A stretch of DNA of 64,000 nucleotides from Ilyonectria destructans (GCA_020740775.1 JAHEWK010000002.1:744001-808000), one strand, 5' to 3'; positions 31,995 through 43,120 are shown, numbered from the stretch's first letter. Numbers and translations are program-made. Notes: generated from the sequence alone by a model not told the origin.

Positions 31995-32009
31995 GAACAC
32001 GCGGCGGCT

Positions 32010-35000
32010 GTGAGAGAATGGGAGACAACCGGTAAAAAGAGAATGGATGGAGATCCATTCATAGCAGACGTTAGGGTGAATGGAACGGACTTCGTACCAT
32101 CCCTCGTCGACTATGGTTGCCTCTGCTACGGCGCGGTTAGCAAACGGACCTTCCAATCTCTTCAGCTGCCACATATACCTGTTCAACCTCGCATCCTCGA
32201 GAATGCAGCAGGAGACGGCAAGGAGGTTAAGATCGACAAGATCACTTACTTATCGATCGACCTAGACGGACACCAACAGCGCCGTGTATTTATGTACGTC
32301 ATTGACGACCTTAACTGGGATATGATTCTAGGCAAACGATGGATGGAAGATCAAGATGTTCACATTCATGCGAAGGAAGGATACTTGGAGATCGGAACCA
32401 GTGGAGCTCAAGTACAAGACCGACAACGCTATCGGCCCCCTCGACTAGAGGTCTCGAAGGTGATGGCCGCTGCCTTTCTAGGCGACGTGCGCCGCAACAG
32501 ACGTACAGGCGGCGTTGGAGTTTATGCCGTCACGATGGCGGACATCGACAAAGCCTTGAGACCGAAACCAAAGATCGACCCAGTGGAGAAGTTGCCACCA
32601 CACTACCACAAGTGGTTACAAGCCTTCTCTCGACAACTGGCCAACCAGTTACCTCCCCACAGGCCAGGCGTTGACCTGAAGATCGAAGTCCTACGAGACG
32701 AACACGGCCGCGAGAAACCCCTACCCTGGGGTCCGCTTTATGGCATGTCTCGCGAAGAGCTATTGGTACTGCGGAAGACACTTACAGAGCTTCTCGACAA
32801 GGAGTTTATCAGAGTTAGCAGTTCACCCGCGGCGGCACCGGTTCTCATGGTGAAAAAGCCTGGTGGAGGCGTTCGCTTTTGTGTGGATTACCGAGGACTG
32901 AACAACATCACCAAGAAGGACCGCTATCCGCTGCCCTTACTCAACGAAACGCTACGCACTGTGGCAAAGGCAAAGTGGTTCACGAAGCTAGATGTTATAG
33001 CAGCATTCCACAAGATCAGGGTCGCCCCCGGAGACGAAGAAAAGACGGCCTTCAGAACACGCTACGGATCTTTTGAATGGCTGGTAGTCCCATTTGGACT
33101 GACAGGTGCACCCGCAGCCTTTCAACGGTATATCAACAGCGTGCTCCAAGACTACCTAGACGATTTCGTGTCAGCATACATCGACGACGTGTTGATCTTC
33201 TCTTCTGGAAGCATTCAAGACCACCGCGACAAAGTCGGCAGGGTCCTCCAACGCCTAATGGATGCTGGGCTACAGCTAGACATCAGCAAGAGCGAATTCG
33301 AAGTCAAGACGGTGAAATATCTCGGGTTCATTATCGAGGCGGAGAACGGGATCCGAGTCGATCCTGAGAAGGTCAAGGCTGTCAAGGAATGGACTACGCC
33401 AACGAACGTAAAAGCCGTTAGAGCCTTTATCGGTTTCGCGAACTTCTATAGGATTTTCATGCCTGAGTTCTCAGAGATAGCAGAGCCGCTGATACGGCTA
33501 ACGAAAAAGGACGTACCCTTCCGTTGGGACGACCTATGCGAAGAAGCCTTTGAGAAGCTTAAGGACCTGTTGATCACGGCCCCTATTCTAGCTCATTTCC
33601 ACCCGGAGAGAGAGACTATCGTGGAGGCAGATTCTTCAGGATTTGTCACTGGGGGTGTCCTCTCCCAGCGAGACGACGAAGACGGACTATTACGGCCTGT
33701 CGCCTATTTCTCGAAGAAACACTCGCCAGCAGAGGTCAACTACGCTATTCACGACAAGGAACTGCTTGCTATTGTAAGGTGTCTGGAGCAATGGGAACCA
33801 GAGCTGCGAGCTGTGAAGAATTTCAGGATCCTCACGGACCATCAGAATCTGAAATACTTCTATTCGGAGAGAAGATTAACGGAAAGACAAGTACGATGGT
33901 CGGAGTTCTTATCCAGGTTCCATTTCACACTCGAATGGAGACCCGGAAAGAAGGCTGGACTGCCAGACGCGCTCTCTCGACGAGACCAAGATATGCCAGC
34001 CGACTACTCGGACGAGCGGCTCAAGGCACGCATTATGAGGCTCTTTCAGGACGACCATCTTAGAAGGGTACGCATCTCGACAGTTTCCACCAACACTGAG
34101 GGCGCCCTGGAGTTTGATTTCGAAAAGGATATCAGGCTATTCGAGGACCAGGAATTGCAGCAACTTTGGGACGCCGCACGCCGAGAGGACAAGCTCTACC
34201 AGGAACTCACGAAGCTAGTAGCGAATGGAGAGAAGAACTTACCGACACAGTTGCAAAAGGAGAAGGTTGTGAGTATCTCAGAATGCTCACTGGATGACAA
34301 AGGTCTCCTATGCTTCCGGAATCGTGTCTGGATACCCAACTCTGAGCCGCTGCGCACGAAGATTATTCAAGCAACACACGACTCCCACATTACCGGGCAC
34401 CCGGGGAGAGACCTTACGTACTCTATTCTGTCGAGACGCTTCTTTTGGCCGGGCGCAGCTAGCGAAGTACGCCAATTCGTGCGTAACTGTGAGGTCTGCG
34501 GAAGGAACACCATTTGGAGAGACACGAAGAGAGGGCTCCTGAAGCCATTACCCATTCCGCAACGAATATGGAGCGAGGTCACTATCGACTTCATTACGGA
34601 CCTCCCACCATCGGGACGGGATGGCGCGACGAACTGCATGGTAGTCACAGACCGGCTTACCAAAGGCGTCGAACTCGAAGGCATGAGCGATATCTCCTCG
34701 GAAGCGGTTGCTAAGAGACTCTTCGAACGGCACTACCCGGTCCATGGTATTCCAACAGCCATAACCAGTGACCGTGGGCCCCAGTTTGTCAGCGACATGT
34801 GGAAGCACTTCTGCAAACTGCTGCAGATCGAGCAGCGGCTATCGACGGCGTACCACCCACAGACGGATGGAGCGACGGAGCGAATGAACCAAGAGGTTGA
34901 GAAGATCCTACGAATATGGACAAACTATCTCCAAGAGAATTGGCTAGACCTGCTACCAATAGCCATGGCAACAATCAACGAGAGGGACGCGGCCTCTACC

Positions 35001-35684
35001 GGCCTAAGCCCGTTCTTCTTCATGCACGGCTACCACAACGAGCCAATTCAGCTAGTCGAGGATCGAAGAGCAGAAGATGCGAGGGAGGGCGAGGTTATGG
35101 CAGAAGACTTCATCCAGAGACTTCAGGACGCCACAGAGTTTGCGCAAGCTGCAATAGCTATGGCCCAAGAGATACAGCAAGCCCAAGCCAACAGGCACAG
35201 AACTGCCTCGCCCCGCTACAAGCCTGGAGACTGGGTATACCTTAATCTGAAGAACGTCAAGACGTCACGGCCTTGTAAGAAGCTGGACTGGCTACATGCA
35301 AAATACCAAGTGGTCGAGGAGATTAACCCACACGCCTACAAGTTAGACGTGCCCGGACGCATACACCCAGTATTCCATGTGGATTTGCTCCGGCCCGTCC
35401 CTGACGACCCGCTACCATCACAGCAGGTCGATCACGAGAGCGCCCCACCAGTGCTGGTGGACGGTCAAGAGATGTACCTCGTTGAACGCATCCTCGATGA
35501 AAAGAAGGAAGGCACGCACAAGAAGGTGCTCGTGAAGTGGGTGGACTATTCGAGACCCACGTGGGAGCATCTCAGTGCTGTACGGCATACGGATGCATGG
35601 AAACAATGGACAAAGCGGAAGAAGAAGAGAGTCAACTTCGAAAATCATCGTGAGATACACGCCAACTCTGGAGGAGGGGGGTAA
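32010..35684 (+). CDS. pol: Pol polyprotein: protease, reverse transcriptase, RNase H, integrase, chromodomain
   Basis: 1,224 codons counted from a GTG at 32010; the frame is open right after the gag stop at 31995 and in the same phase, so Pol is probably made as a Gag-Pol fusion. The protease active site reads D-Y-G (residue 34) in place of the usual D-S/T-G. The reverse transcriptase has YIDDVLIF near residue 390. RNase H follows (VEADSSGFVTGGVLSQ, ILTDHQNLKYF). The integrase has an HHCC zinc domain (about 789-830) and the D,D35E triad in TIDFITDLP, TSDRGPQF and NQEVEK. A chromodomain (VERILDEKKEG...VLVKWVDYSRPTWEHL, about 1155-1188) can direct integration to marked chromatin. The final glycines are encoded by the polypurine tract and the TAA stop touches the 3' LTR. 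Confidence 0.95.
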   Translation: MREWETTGKKRMDGDPFIADVRVNGTDFVPSLVDYGCLCYGAVSKRTFQSLQLPHIPVQPRILENAAGDGKEVKIDKITYLSIDLDGHQQRRVFMYVIDDLNWDMILGKRWMEDQDVHIHAKEGYLEIGTSGAQVQDRQRYRPPRLEVSKVMAAAFLGDVRRNRRTGGVGVYAVTMADIDKALRPKPKIDPVEKLPPHYHKWLQAFSRQLANQLPPHRPGVDLKIEVLRDEHGREKPLPWGPLYGMSREELLVLRKTLTELLDKEFIRVSSSPAAAPVLMVKKPGGGVRFCVDYRGLNNITKKDRYPLPLLNETLRTVAKAKWFTKLDVIAAFHKIRVAPGDEEKTAFRTRYGSFEWLVVPFGLTGAPAAFQRYINSVLQDYLDDFVSAYIDDVLIFSSGSIQDHRDKVGRVLQRLMDAGLQLDISKSEFEVKTVKYLGFIIEAENGIRVDPEKVKAVKEWTTPTNVKAVRAFIGFANFYRIFMPEFSEIAEPLIRLTKKDVPFRWDDLCEEAFEKLKDLLITAPILAHFHPERETIVEADSSGFVTGGVLSQRDDEDGLLRPVAYFSKKHSPAEVNYAIHDKELLAIVRCLEQWEPELRAVKNFRILTDHQNLKYFYSERRLTERQVRWSEFLSRFHFTLEWRPGKKAGLPDALSRRDQDMPADYSDERLKARIMRLFQDDHLRRVRISTVSTNTEGALEFDFEKDIRLFEDQELQQLWDAARREDKLYQELTKLVANGEKNLPTQLQKEKVVSISECSLDDKGLLCFRNRVWIPNSEPLRTKIIQATHDSHITGHPGRDLTYSILSRRFFWPGAASEVRQFVRNCEVCGRNTIWRDTKRGLLKPLPIPQRIWSEVTIDFITDLPPSGRDGATNCMVVTDRLTKGVELEGMSDISSEAVAKRLFERHYPVHGIPTAITSDRGPQFVSDMWKHFCKLLQIEQRLSTAYHPQTDGATERMNQEVEKILRIWTNYLQENWLDLLPIAMATINERDAASTGLSPFFFMHGYHNEPIQLVEDRRAEDAREGEVMAEDFIQRLQDATEFAQAAIAMAQEIQQAQANRHRTASPRYKPGDWVYLNLKNVKTSRPCKKLDWLHAKYQVVEEINPHAYKLDVPGRIHPVFHVDLLRPVPDDPLPSQQVDHESAPPVLVDGQEMYLVERILDEKKEGTHKKVLVKWVDYSRPTWEHLSAVRHTDAWKQWTKRKKKRVNFENHREIHANSGGGG
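35670..35681 (+). other. Polypurine tract
   Basis: GGAGGAGGGGGG, twelve purines followed by TAA and then the 3' LTR. It would prime plus-strand synthesis and also encodes the last glycines of Pol. Confidence 0.9.
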
Positions 35685-35900
35685 TGTAACGGGTCAGGCC
35701 CACTTGGCTGGCGGCTCTGCCGCCAAGCCCGAATTCTTCTCCACAGCGCCATCGAGTTGATTCTCGAATCTTCTATATTAAAGAAGATATAACGCGTCTT
35801 CACGCACCCAGTTTGTATTTAGATTCTTTCCTTTCTTCATCTTGAAAGTAAACAGCATAGGGACTAGTTAGTTGAATCAACTCACTAGAGGCCTTTCACA
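35685..35900 (+). repeat. 3' LTR
   Basis: 216 bp; I found no difference from the 5' LTR when comparing them line by line. Confidence 0.95.
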
Positions 35901-35905
35901 CATAC
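35901..35905 (+). repeat. Target-site duplication, right copy (CATAC)
   Basis: CATAC directly after the 3' LTR, matching 30281-30285. Confidence 0.95.
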
Positions 35906-38492
35906 CAGGACATCAGCAGAGGCTTTCGCAATCCGGATGACCATGGTCTTGTGGATCTTAGCGACGAAGAGAAGGAAGCACTCTGCGATGAACAGGACTC
36001 GGTCTTTTCGGAACGCGGTATGCTGATCGTCATCTTCACCGTTTCCCTGGCAGCCTTTCTCCAAGGCCACGTGCAGTCTTCCATCAATGGAGCATCGTTG
36101 TACCGTGAAAGACTTGACTTGTTGTGTTATCCTAATGGGACAACTGTGGACGTGATAAATGACCTCAGGACCATCTCTACGAATGCAACCTCCGTTGTTC
36201 ATCCCATGGCACCCACTCGATGCGACTGGGAACTTGGAGCCACCAACGCTACCCCCTTCCTTGCAGCAGCTGTTCTCGGCTGCTGGCTTGCTTTGCCTAT
36301 CAGCGATAGGTTCGGCCGAAAGGGCTCCATGGTCGTGGCGGCGGTGCTGGTTCTGGTATCTTCCCTGCTTTCAGCCATCGTCCCCGTCATATCAATGTCA
36401 GCACCCAAGTGGACCATCTTGTTGGGCATCAGAATTATCAATGGAATCGGTACGTTACAGGCCCATGGCTCCCGGAGATGATCATGATCAAAACGTTACT
36501 GACAATGAAAACCAGGCATGGGCATCAAAGCTGTCAACACCCCGATACTAGCTTCTGAGACAGCCATTGGCTATTGGAGAGGGACCTCGATTCTCGCGTG
36601 GCAACTGTGGTGAGTCCTCAACGCTTTAGACAACGATTGTAATTTGGAGGGAGCGCTGATTAACTCGTGACGCTTCTAGGGTTGCCTTTGGGATATTCGT
36701 GGGTTTTGCGTTCAACATACTTTTCTCATTCGTCAAGAGTCGGGACTTCTCTCTGGCCCTCATCCTCGGAGCGCCTATTCTTCCATCTATCATGCTCCTG
36801 TTTGCCCTCTGGATCTGCCCTGAAAGCCCCCGGTGGTACATGAGACAAGGACCAAACTACAACCCCCAAAAGGCCTATAACATCTTGAAGTCTTTGCGGA
36901 AGTGTGAGGTAATGTCCACCGCCGTATTTGAACTCTTGGGCATCGCAGCTAATCTCTCGACATAGCTTATCGCTCTGAGGGATATCTACCTCCTCCACAA
37001 GTCCATCGAGCAGGAGCATAGTCAGAATAAGCGACAGAGCACGGCTGAATTTGCTAAATCTATGCGAACTGAAAAGTATCAAGGCCTTGGAGAGTTCTGC
37101 AAGCAGTACTCGCAACTGTTTAGCGTAATGCGACTGAGGAATGCATTGATCAGCTGCTCCATCGTTGCGCTGGCGCAACAACTCTGCGGTGGTGAGTTGG
37201 ACACGCCACATCTGGAAAACTCCCACAATTTCTAATACTTTCGATATGCAGTCAATATTCTAGCCTTTTACTCTGGCAAGTTCTCTCTATTGTCCTTTTT
37301 GGCATCGAATGCTAACAGATGTAGGGACTTTCTTCGTACAAATTCTGTCAAACGGCGTGAAAGAAATCGACGATGTCACTAAATTAGCCATGTATTTCAG
37401 CATTGGATTTGGTACTCTCTCCTAAGCCCTCAACTCCTCCCCTAGCACTCTGACTAAGGCATAATCCGTAGGTGCTGTCAACTTCATTTTTGGTATTCCG
37501 GCCTTCAGAACAATCGACACGATCGGAAGACGCAAGTGGCTTAACATCACCCTCATCCCTATGGCCTTACTGATGGCCGCTGCATCATTGTCGTTCTTCC
37601 CAATTATGGAGAACCTAGATTCCAACCATACAACAGCTGCGCTGGTTGCAGTCTTCTTGTATTGTAGGTTCCTCATCTATAGCAGGACAGGTTTTGAGGT
37701 GTATTGGCTAATTCATGGACCATAGTACACACCGCGGTCTATTCGCCAGGACTGGGTACGTTCGTACAAATACTAGCCGGATGTTTTCTTACACTTTACA
37801 GGACCTATTCCGTTCACTCTGGCCGCTGAGAGGTTAGTCAATGCTCCTAACAAACTTGGGCTCGGAGATTGTGGCTAACTACCAGAAACTCAGCTTTCCG
37901 CTAGCTCATCGAGAAGTGGTTCGTGCATGAAACCTGATACTGATGAGTCGCCATTGCTAATTGCAACAATTAGGGATGTGCCTTTGCTGTTTCTGTCAAT
38001 CTTTTTTGCGCGGGCATTCTGTCCATATGCTTTCCAGGGTTCGTCTCATTTCATGTGTTATTTTTCACGGCTCTCTACTCTTGCTAACCGAGTTCCAGAA
38101 TCAATGCGTCATTTAGTTCGCCAGGTTGCCTGGGTGCTTTTGCGGGGTTCAACCTCTTGGCCTTTGTTCTTGTGTTTCTCTTTGTGGAAGAGACAAGGCT
38201 TGTCTCCCTTGAAGACCTGGATTTCGTTTATGCCGTACCAAAGAGCACATTCACCCAGTTTCAAGTATTCGCCTACCTCCCTTGGCTAATGAGAAGATAC
38301 GTGCACTACCCCTTCTACCGGTACATCATGCGCCAACCGGAGCAGGTTGATCACTGCGGAGACCCAGAGGGCCTTGTGCCTTGCGGACCTCCACAACCAC
38401 CCCAGCTCTATTTCAAGGAGGTCGAAAATGGTTCGCTGAATACGACCAAGCCAGAGGAATTGAGACTCGATTCTGACGACGATCGCGCTTGA

Positions 38493-39787
38493 TCGTTGGG
38501 TAGTTGCAGGGTTATGTTGTAAATTGAGATGAAGCAGGGGCAAAGGGTCACAGTGTGTGTGTGTTGGGAAATGAAATGGCTGTTAGCCGATGGTGAGGGT
38601 GCTGGATAAGCAAAAAAAAAATGGGTAGATTAGAATAGATTTTGTCTTAAAAATGGACCGAAAGTTACAGTTTCTACATGTAGTCAGACCCGGATGTATA
38701 ATAACACTATGTAGGTACCCAGAGGGAAAGGCACCTTGCCGGCGCCAAAGAACACAGGTTTAGATATGAAACTGAAGATGTATTATTCCATTAATTATAT
38801 TATTTTAGCTGCTCAAGAAAATAACACGCTCTCTTCGCCTACTAGGTATTTAAGTCTTGCACTGATTCTGTCAGATGAATGCTAATTCAGCAGGAGCACA
38901 AAGGGGGCAGTCATGCCTCTATAGTTGCGCCATGACACAGCAACACTCCCATGGCGGACTACTGCAAGCTGTGTGCTATTTAAATGGTTCAGTTTAATAT
39001 ACACAGAGGGAGGCAAACTTTGTGGTTACTGTCTGTTTGAAACTACTCTCCGCATCAAAGAAGGATGTTGACTTCCTCAAATACGATATTGAGATGACAG
39101 ACTTAAACTCCGTCCAAGGGTGGAAATGCAATGGCGGTTGTTCGGTTCTTTCTTTCCGCACAGAACGTACAATGTATTGAAGGAGTTATCTAGCCCCCGT
39201 GAATTGAGGCAGGGCGTTTTCTCAATTACAAACTCATGTGATTGGCATGTGTCTCTCATGCTACCATTACAACCCCACAAAACTCAATTAATCCTACAGA
39301 GCCCAAGTAATAGCAGCGGCGAGTCCTGCGGCGACTGTGCCATGGCGGTAGCGCATATGCCTGGGTCGTCTCCATCCGGTCTACTGTATTCCCGTCTTGC
39401 GTCAGTGCTAGTTTCTTTATCGGCGACACATGTCTTCGGCTACTTAGAACCTTGAGCCCAGCGAACGGTTACGTCCTCGGCAGAGTGTGTAGGTTAACGT
39501 AGAGTCTGGTTGTTCGACTCCATGTCCATGGTGGTGAAGGTGTGTGTTATGGTGTGGACATCTATGAAACGTTCATCGCGCACATAGTCGCGGTGCCAAA
39601 TAGAAATGGCCGCGGAGTCCTTCGCCGACAACCAATCCGTCAGCCCTTAAGCCCTTAACAAGCGCAACGTGAGCCTCCAGTGTCAACAGAACCAACCACT
39701 GCAGAATATGTAGCTGCTGTGGCACTAATTGGGCGACAGTGATATAATCCAACTGGTGCTAGCCCGGAGAACAGCCTTTGTCGATTC
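38493..39787. other. Convergent intergenic stretch
   Basis: 3' regions of the MFS gene and of the BTB gene face each other here. The sequence is A/T-rich, with a GTGTGTGTGTG run near 38553 and an A9 run near 38611. No gene is supported. Confidence 0.4.
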
Positions 39788-40863
39788 CTAACCCGGTTCA
39801 AGATCCTGCTGGCGTATAACTAATTCTTGGCAGTCCCAGCAACGACCATGGATTTCTCTTCCGACGGTCCAGGTGACAGTGTAAGGATACTTATCGTGCC
39901 CATTACATCTATCACAATTACTGGGAACCATAGCACTATTGCTGGGGAACAGGTCAAGAAAAGTCGAGCCCTCGGCGAAGAGATGGTTAAATACAGATAG
40001 TGACAGTGCCTCAGACGTCAGTAAGGCTCTCATGAACGTCTGATCCCTCAGGGCACAGTATGCAGTATCTGAAATAAATCGAAGAAATATACTTCGAACG
40101 GGGTTCAAGCCTGGAGTTTCGTCATCAAATGCCGTCTTCGCTCCCTCGATATACTTTTCTAGAAATCCCCCATGACGTTTGTCCATTGACTCCGGCTCGA
40201 CCCTCCAAGACTCGCTGAAAGCGCGCTGGACAGATTTTGCTACCGGTCTGTAGTATTCCCTTAGGTAGGTACAGATGTCAAGAATCATGGAGTCCAGGCT
40301 AAAGTAATCTGCGACAATACAAAGCTGCGTACCGAGGGCGAAGGGGTTGGTGTTGTCACGGCTAAGGCTCGTCCAGTCGCAATCTTGATCTCCTTTGTCA
40401 GCCGCACCTGGCTTCCTCGTAAACTTCACCCTAGAACTGACCTCCAGTGTATAGGTAGCTGACAACATAATCAAAGAGGTCGGGGTCTATTTCCTTCAGA
40501 TCGAGTGACTTGGCTGCCGCTTCCTATACAGTTGCACTGTTAGAATCCGCTTCTCGTGCGTCCGCACTGCATGGTCAAAGCCACATGCCACCGACGTGGC
40601 CATGCGCTACGTTCAAGCAGCTACCTTGAAGTTGCCTTGGAAGGCTTTGTGGAAAAATGTTGATCTGGGGCAAATTATTGCTTGGTGGAGTTTCCATGTC
40701 TTTCCTCGGCATGTAATGGTCACGTCCGAGAATTCTCCAGAGGAGAGCAATCTTGCGAGGTATGTTAGGGGAAACACCTTTAAAAGACATGAGATGTGGG
40801 CACGTACGTCTTGCTCAGGGCAAGGAAATCCTTGCTGCGTGCTAGTCGACCATCCCTCTGCAT
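39788..40863 (-). CDS. BTB/POZ-domain protein, 289 residues
   Basis: Four exons: 40863-40808, 40751-40625, 40523-40442, 40392-39788, phase-consistent to 289 residues. The BTB core reads SGEFSDVTITCRGKTWKLHQ, then CPRSTFFHKAF, FKEAAAKSLDLKEIDPDLFDYVVSYLYTGG: the usual S-D-V/h-x-V-H and Y-L-Y-T-G pattern of fungal BTB proteins. The third intron (GTCAGT donor, GCTGAC branch, 49 bp) is weak but needed to avoid a frame break. The C-terminal half includes a CDRCNGH...CWDCQE Cys cluster that may bind zinc. BTB proteins often act as dimerising adaptors, some for Cullin-3 ligases; no partner can be inferred. Confidence 0.8.
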
Positions 40864-43111
40864 TTTTACTCTCTAACAAGCGTGCTGATAGGGAGAAGAC
40901 TGCGTTGACATGAATGATGGAACTTCGCGGGGCTTACCTAGAGAACTGGATGAGGGGAAAGCCGGAATTTTATGTCGCCGGAACCTAATTGACTCTCCGC
41001 CTCGCCACCTCCCCAACAAGGCCGCTATCGTCGGCCTCACTTTCGTAATATAACGTCCCAGCTGAATATATTGGCAACTAGCTGGACGAATACAACGAGT
41101 AGCCTACTGCAGGATGATTAGTTGCCGGCAATCGTCAAATGGCATTATGGGTGGCGCGCGTCACACTCTTCCAACGAGCAAGGAACTAGACGGTGTAGAA
41201 TATGGTGGCTGGCGGATGTTCCTACTCGAGACTTATCAGCTCTTTAAATCCGCTGATATCCCTGATATAAGAAATGTAATATTAGTTACCTCTATCAGCG
41301 TACCACGCACCTGAGAGACAGGTGTGTCGTTTCCCCCTTGGTAGATCGAGAAGCCTTGAAGCTTATCTTCCAGGTCCTTGTACTGATAGATAGTGACCAC
41401 CCTAATATCAAACGGGAGGGTATTTTTTATTGCGGTGTAAATCAAGTCGCAAGTACGGCATAAAAGGCTCGCCCGTTCAATTGAGTTAACGATGAGGAAT
41501 AAAGGCGGCGTCGAGAGAATAGCGCTACGGAGTTCGTCCTTCTCAAGGCGTGACAGTCTCGGTTCCCTCGGATCTCAGGCATCCCGGAACACTCCTGAAT
41601 GGAGCACGAGGCAACTAACTCTATGGGAGAGAAACAACAGGATATCGCTTATTCTCGACATAACGAAGGACTCAGTGCGCTTAAATTATGATTCATTGCA
41701 CTATGCCCAGCCTTGCTGTGCCCCGTGGCTGTCCTTGATGGGCAGCACAACCCCTGCGTTTACGGTGTGAGTAATTAGCAATGTCGCCTTTCCATTGAAA
41801 ATGAAGCTCATAGGACAGAATGACTGGGCCACAAGGATCCCAAGCCCTTTTATCCAACCGATCATGCGAGGGAAGCGACTGTAAGCGACCAAAACCCCTG
41901 AAATTATCTTAGCTCTTGGTCTGCACGTTAAATCATAACTGCTAATGCGGCGATGGTTCCATGTGCAGAAAATCGCGCCTCAAGCCAAGTCAGAAACAGA
42001 AAGCCAACAGCAAGATTCAGGTTGTGGTTTCTGCGTATTTCTTGGCTTCGTGGCGAGTGGTGTGACTCTCATCCGGGACGGGGAATCGGGGATTGCCATT
42101 TCGAGCCGCCAAGTATTAGCGAGTCATGACGAGCACCAGGAGAGTGACGGCCAAGCCGCACATTATCACACAGACAAGAGAGGGCAACACCTTGATACTT
42201 ATGACTTTTGTTTCGGGGACGCACACCGATAGATTTGCGGGGAAGAATGGACCCTTCGGGCTTTAGATGGGTCGCGGAAGTCGGATGAAGTCGCTAGTGG
42301 AGGGTAGTGGAGGATAGCGGAGCATGATGTCATTAAATGGGCTTCTTCAAGCATGTCGCCTGACCAGAGCATCGCAGGTCAAGCGAAATAGCCCTGTTGA
42401 CAAAAATGGAGGTGGCAAAGTCGGTCAAGGCGATGATCCCATCCAGTCGGAATTCAATGCGCTCCTACGTTGCAAAGAAAGTGGAGGTTTCAACTGCCGA
42501 TCCCAACCTCTCACGGCGATAATGTATTCGATACAAGGCGGTGCTTTAACAATGGGGAAGGCCATTTCCCTGCATGGACATGTTTGACACGTCTGTGCTG
42601 TCCAAGAACCTAATGGCTCGTATTGAGCCCAAGCGAGAGCAATATGGCCCACGAGTGGCTAAATAAAGAATCCGATCGGCATATGGAATGAGCGGTAACG
42701 GGTATCGGATATAGACATCGGGGATTGTTTCAGACCTTCAGCTCCCTGTCGACTTGTGGATTCAATGCAAGATCATTTTTGCCTCATCCGAAATGTCCGG
42801 AGTAGTCGCCATGTTTCCGGTGCTCGAATCCTCAACCAAAGACGTCTCTACCTGCAATTCGGAGAATTAACATCGAATAACATCAGCCAAGAGTTCTCAG
42901 CCGCGAAACGATCTGCAGTAAACACGATGTGGCGGGCGGATGAGTCCGTGGTCGCGGCTTCATAGGCGGAACCCTGCAGGGCCATGCCGGCAGAGGGTCG
43001 GTTCTCGTATTGCCCTTAATCTAACCAATACTGGGACTCATGATGTCAGTTGGGTCCGAATGTTACGAGATGATCAGCATCCGGACTTTCGGTTGTTTGG
43101 ACTCGATATTT
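40864..43111. other. 2.2-kb stretch with decayed coding fragments
   Basis: No intact gene. Besides the fragment at 41331-41574, the minus strand has a hydrophobic frame at 41892-41701 (MIGWIKGLGILVAQSFC...) and a hydrophobic segment near 42130-42190 (MCGLAVTLLVLVMTR). They suggest one or more degraded membrane or STAND-type genes but do not join into a model. Confidence 0.3.
41331..41574 (-). pseudogene. Possible NACHT/STAND-type fragment
   Basis: A minus-strand frame bounded by a TGA and a donor-like GTGCGT contains ELRSAILSTPPLFLIVNSIE. This resembles the Walker B region of fungal STAND ATPases (hydrophobic run then D-x-hh-D/E), with Asn at the usual Asp. No Walker A is visible upstream. 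Tentative. Confidence 0.25.
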
Positions 43112-43120
43112 GTATATAAG
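43112..43120 (+). promoter_or_regulatory. TATA box of the PhiA-like gene
   Basis: GTATATAAG about 105 bp before the ATG, followed by an A/C-rich leader with repeated CAACA/ACACAC, typical of a strongly expressed fungal gene. Confidence 0.7.

Larger units (their letters stand above)
30286..35900 (+). mobile_element. Full-length Ty3/gypsy LTR retrotransposon, chromovirus of Tf1/sushi type
   Basis: A 5,615-bp element with 216-bp TG...CA LTRs, a self-complementary primer site, gag, pol (protease, reverse transcriptase, RNase H, integrase, chromodomain), a polypurine tract and a 5-bp target duplication (CATAC). Pol order with integrase after RNase H defines Ty3/gypsy; the C-terminal chromodomain defines chromoviruses. 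The two LTRs match at every position I compared, and pol is open along its whole length, so insertion is recent and the element may be mobile. I see no sign of repeat-induced point mutation. It interrupts exon 2 of an MFS transporter gene in the same orientation. Confidence 0.95.
30002..38492 (+). pseudogene. MFS sugar transporter gene disrupted by a retrotransposon in exon 2
   Basis: Thirteen exons: 30002-30098, 30164-30285 continued at 35906-36449, 36516-36609, 36680-36908, 36966-37191, 37252-37275, 37325-37411, 37472-37663, 37726-37755, 37802-37832, 37894-37918, 37974-38038 and 38099-38492. Leaving out the element and one target copy gives a continuous 719-codon frame. The product has the sugar-porter signatures (SDRFGRKGS, GIRIINGIG, PESPRWYM, AQQLCGGVNILAFYSG, TIGRRKWLN, AAESFPLAHREV, FVEETRLVSLEDLD) and would be a 12-helix plasma-membrane symporter. 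An unusually long loop follows helix 1. Intron 6 is GC-AG (G|GCAAGT at 37276). The inserted element brings stops and a foreign promoter, so full-length protein is not expected from this allele. Substrate unknown. Confidence 0.85.

Noticed and set aside
40384..40500. Apparent frameshift in the BTB gene
   Set aside because: A short intron (donor GTCAGT, branch GCTGAC, acceptor AAAG, 40441-40393) restores the frame, so no lesion is needed.
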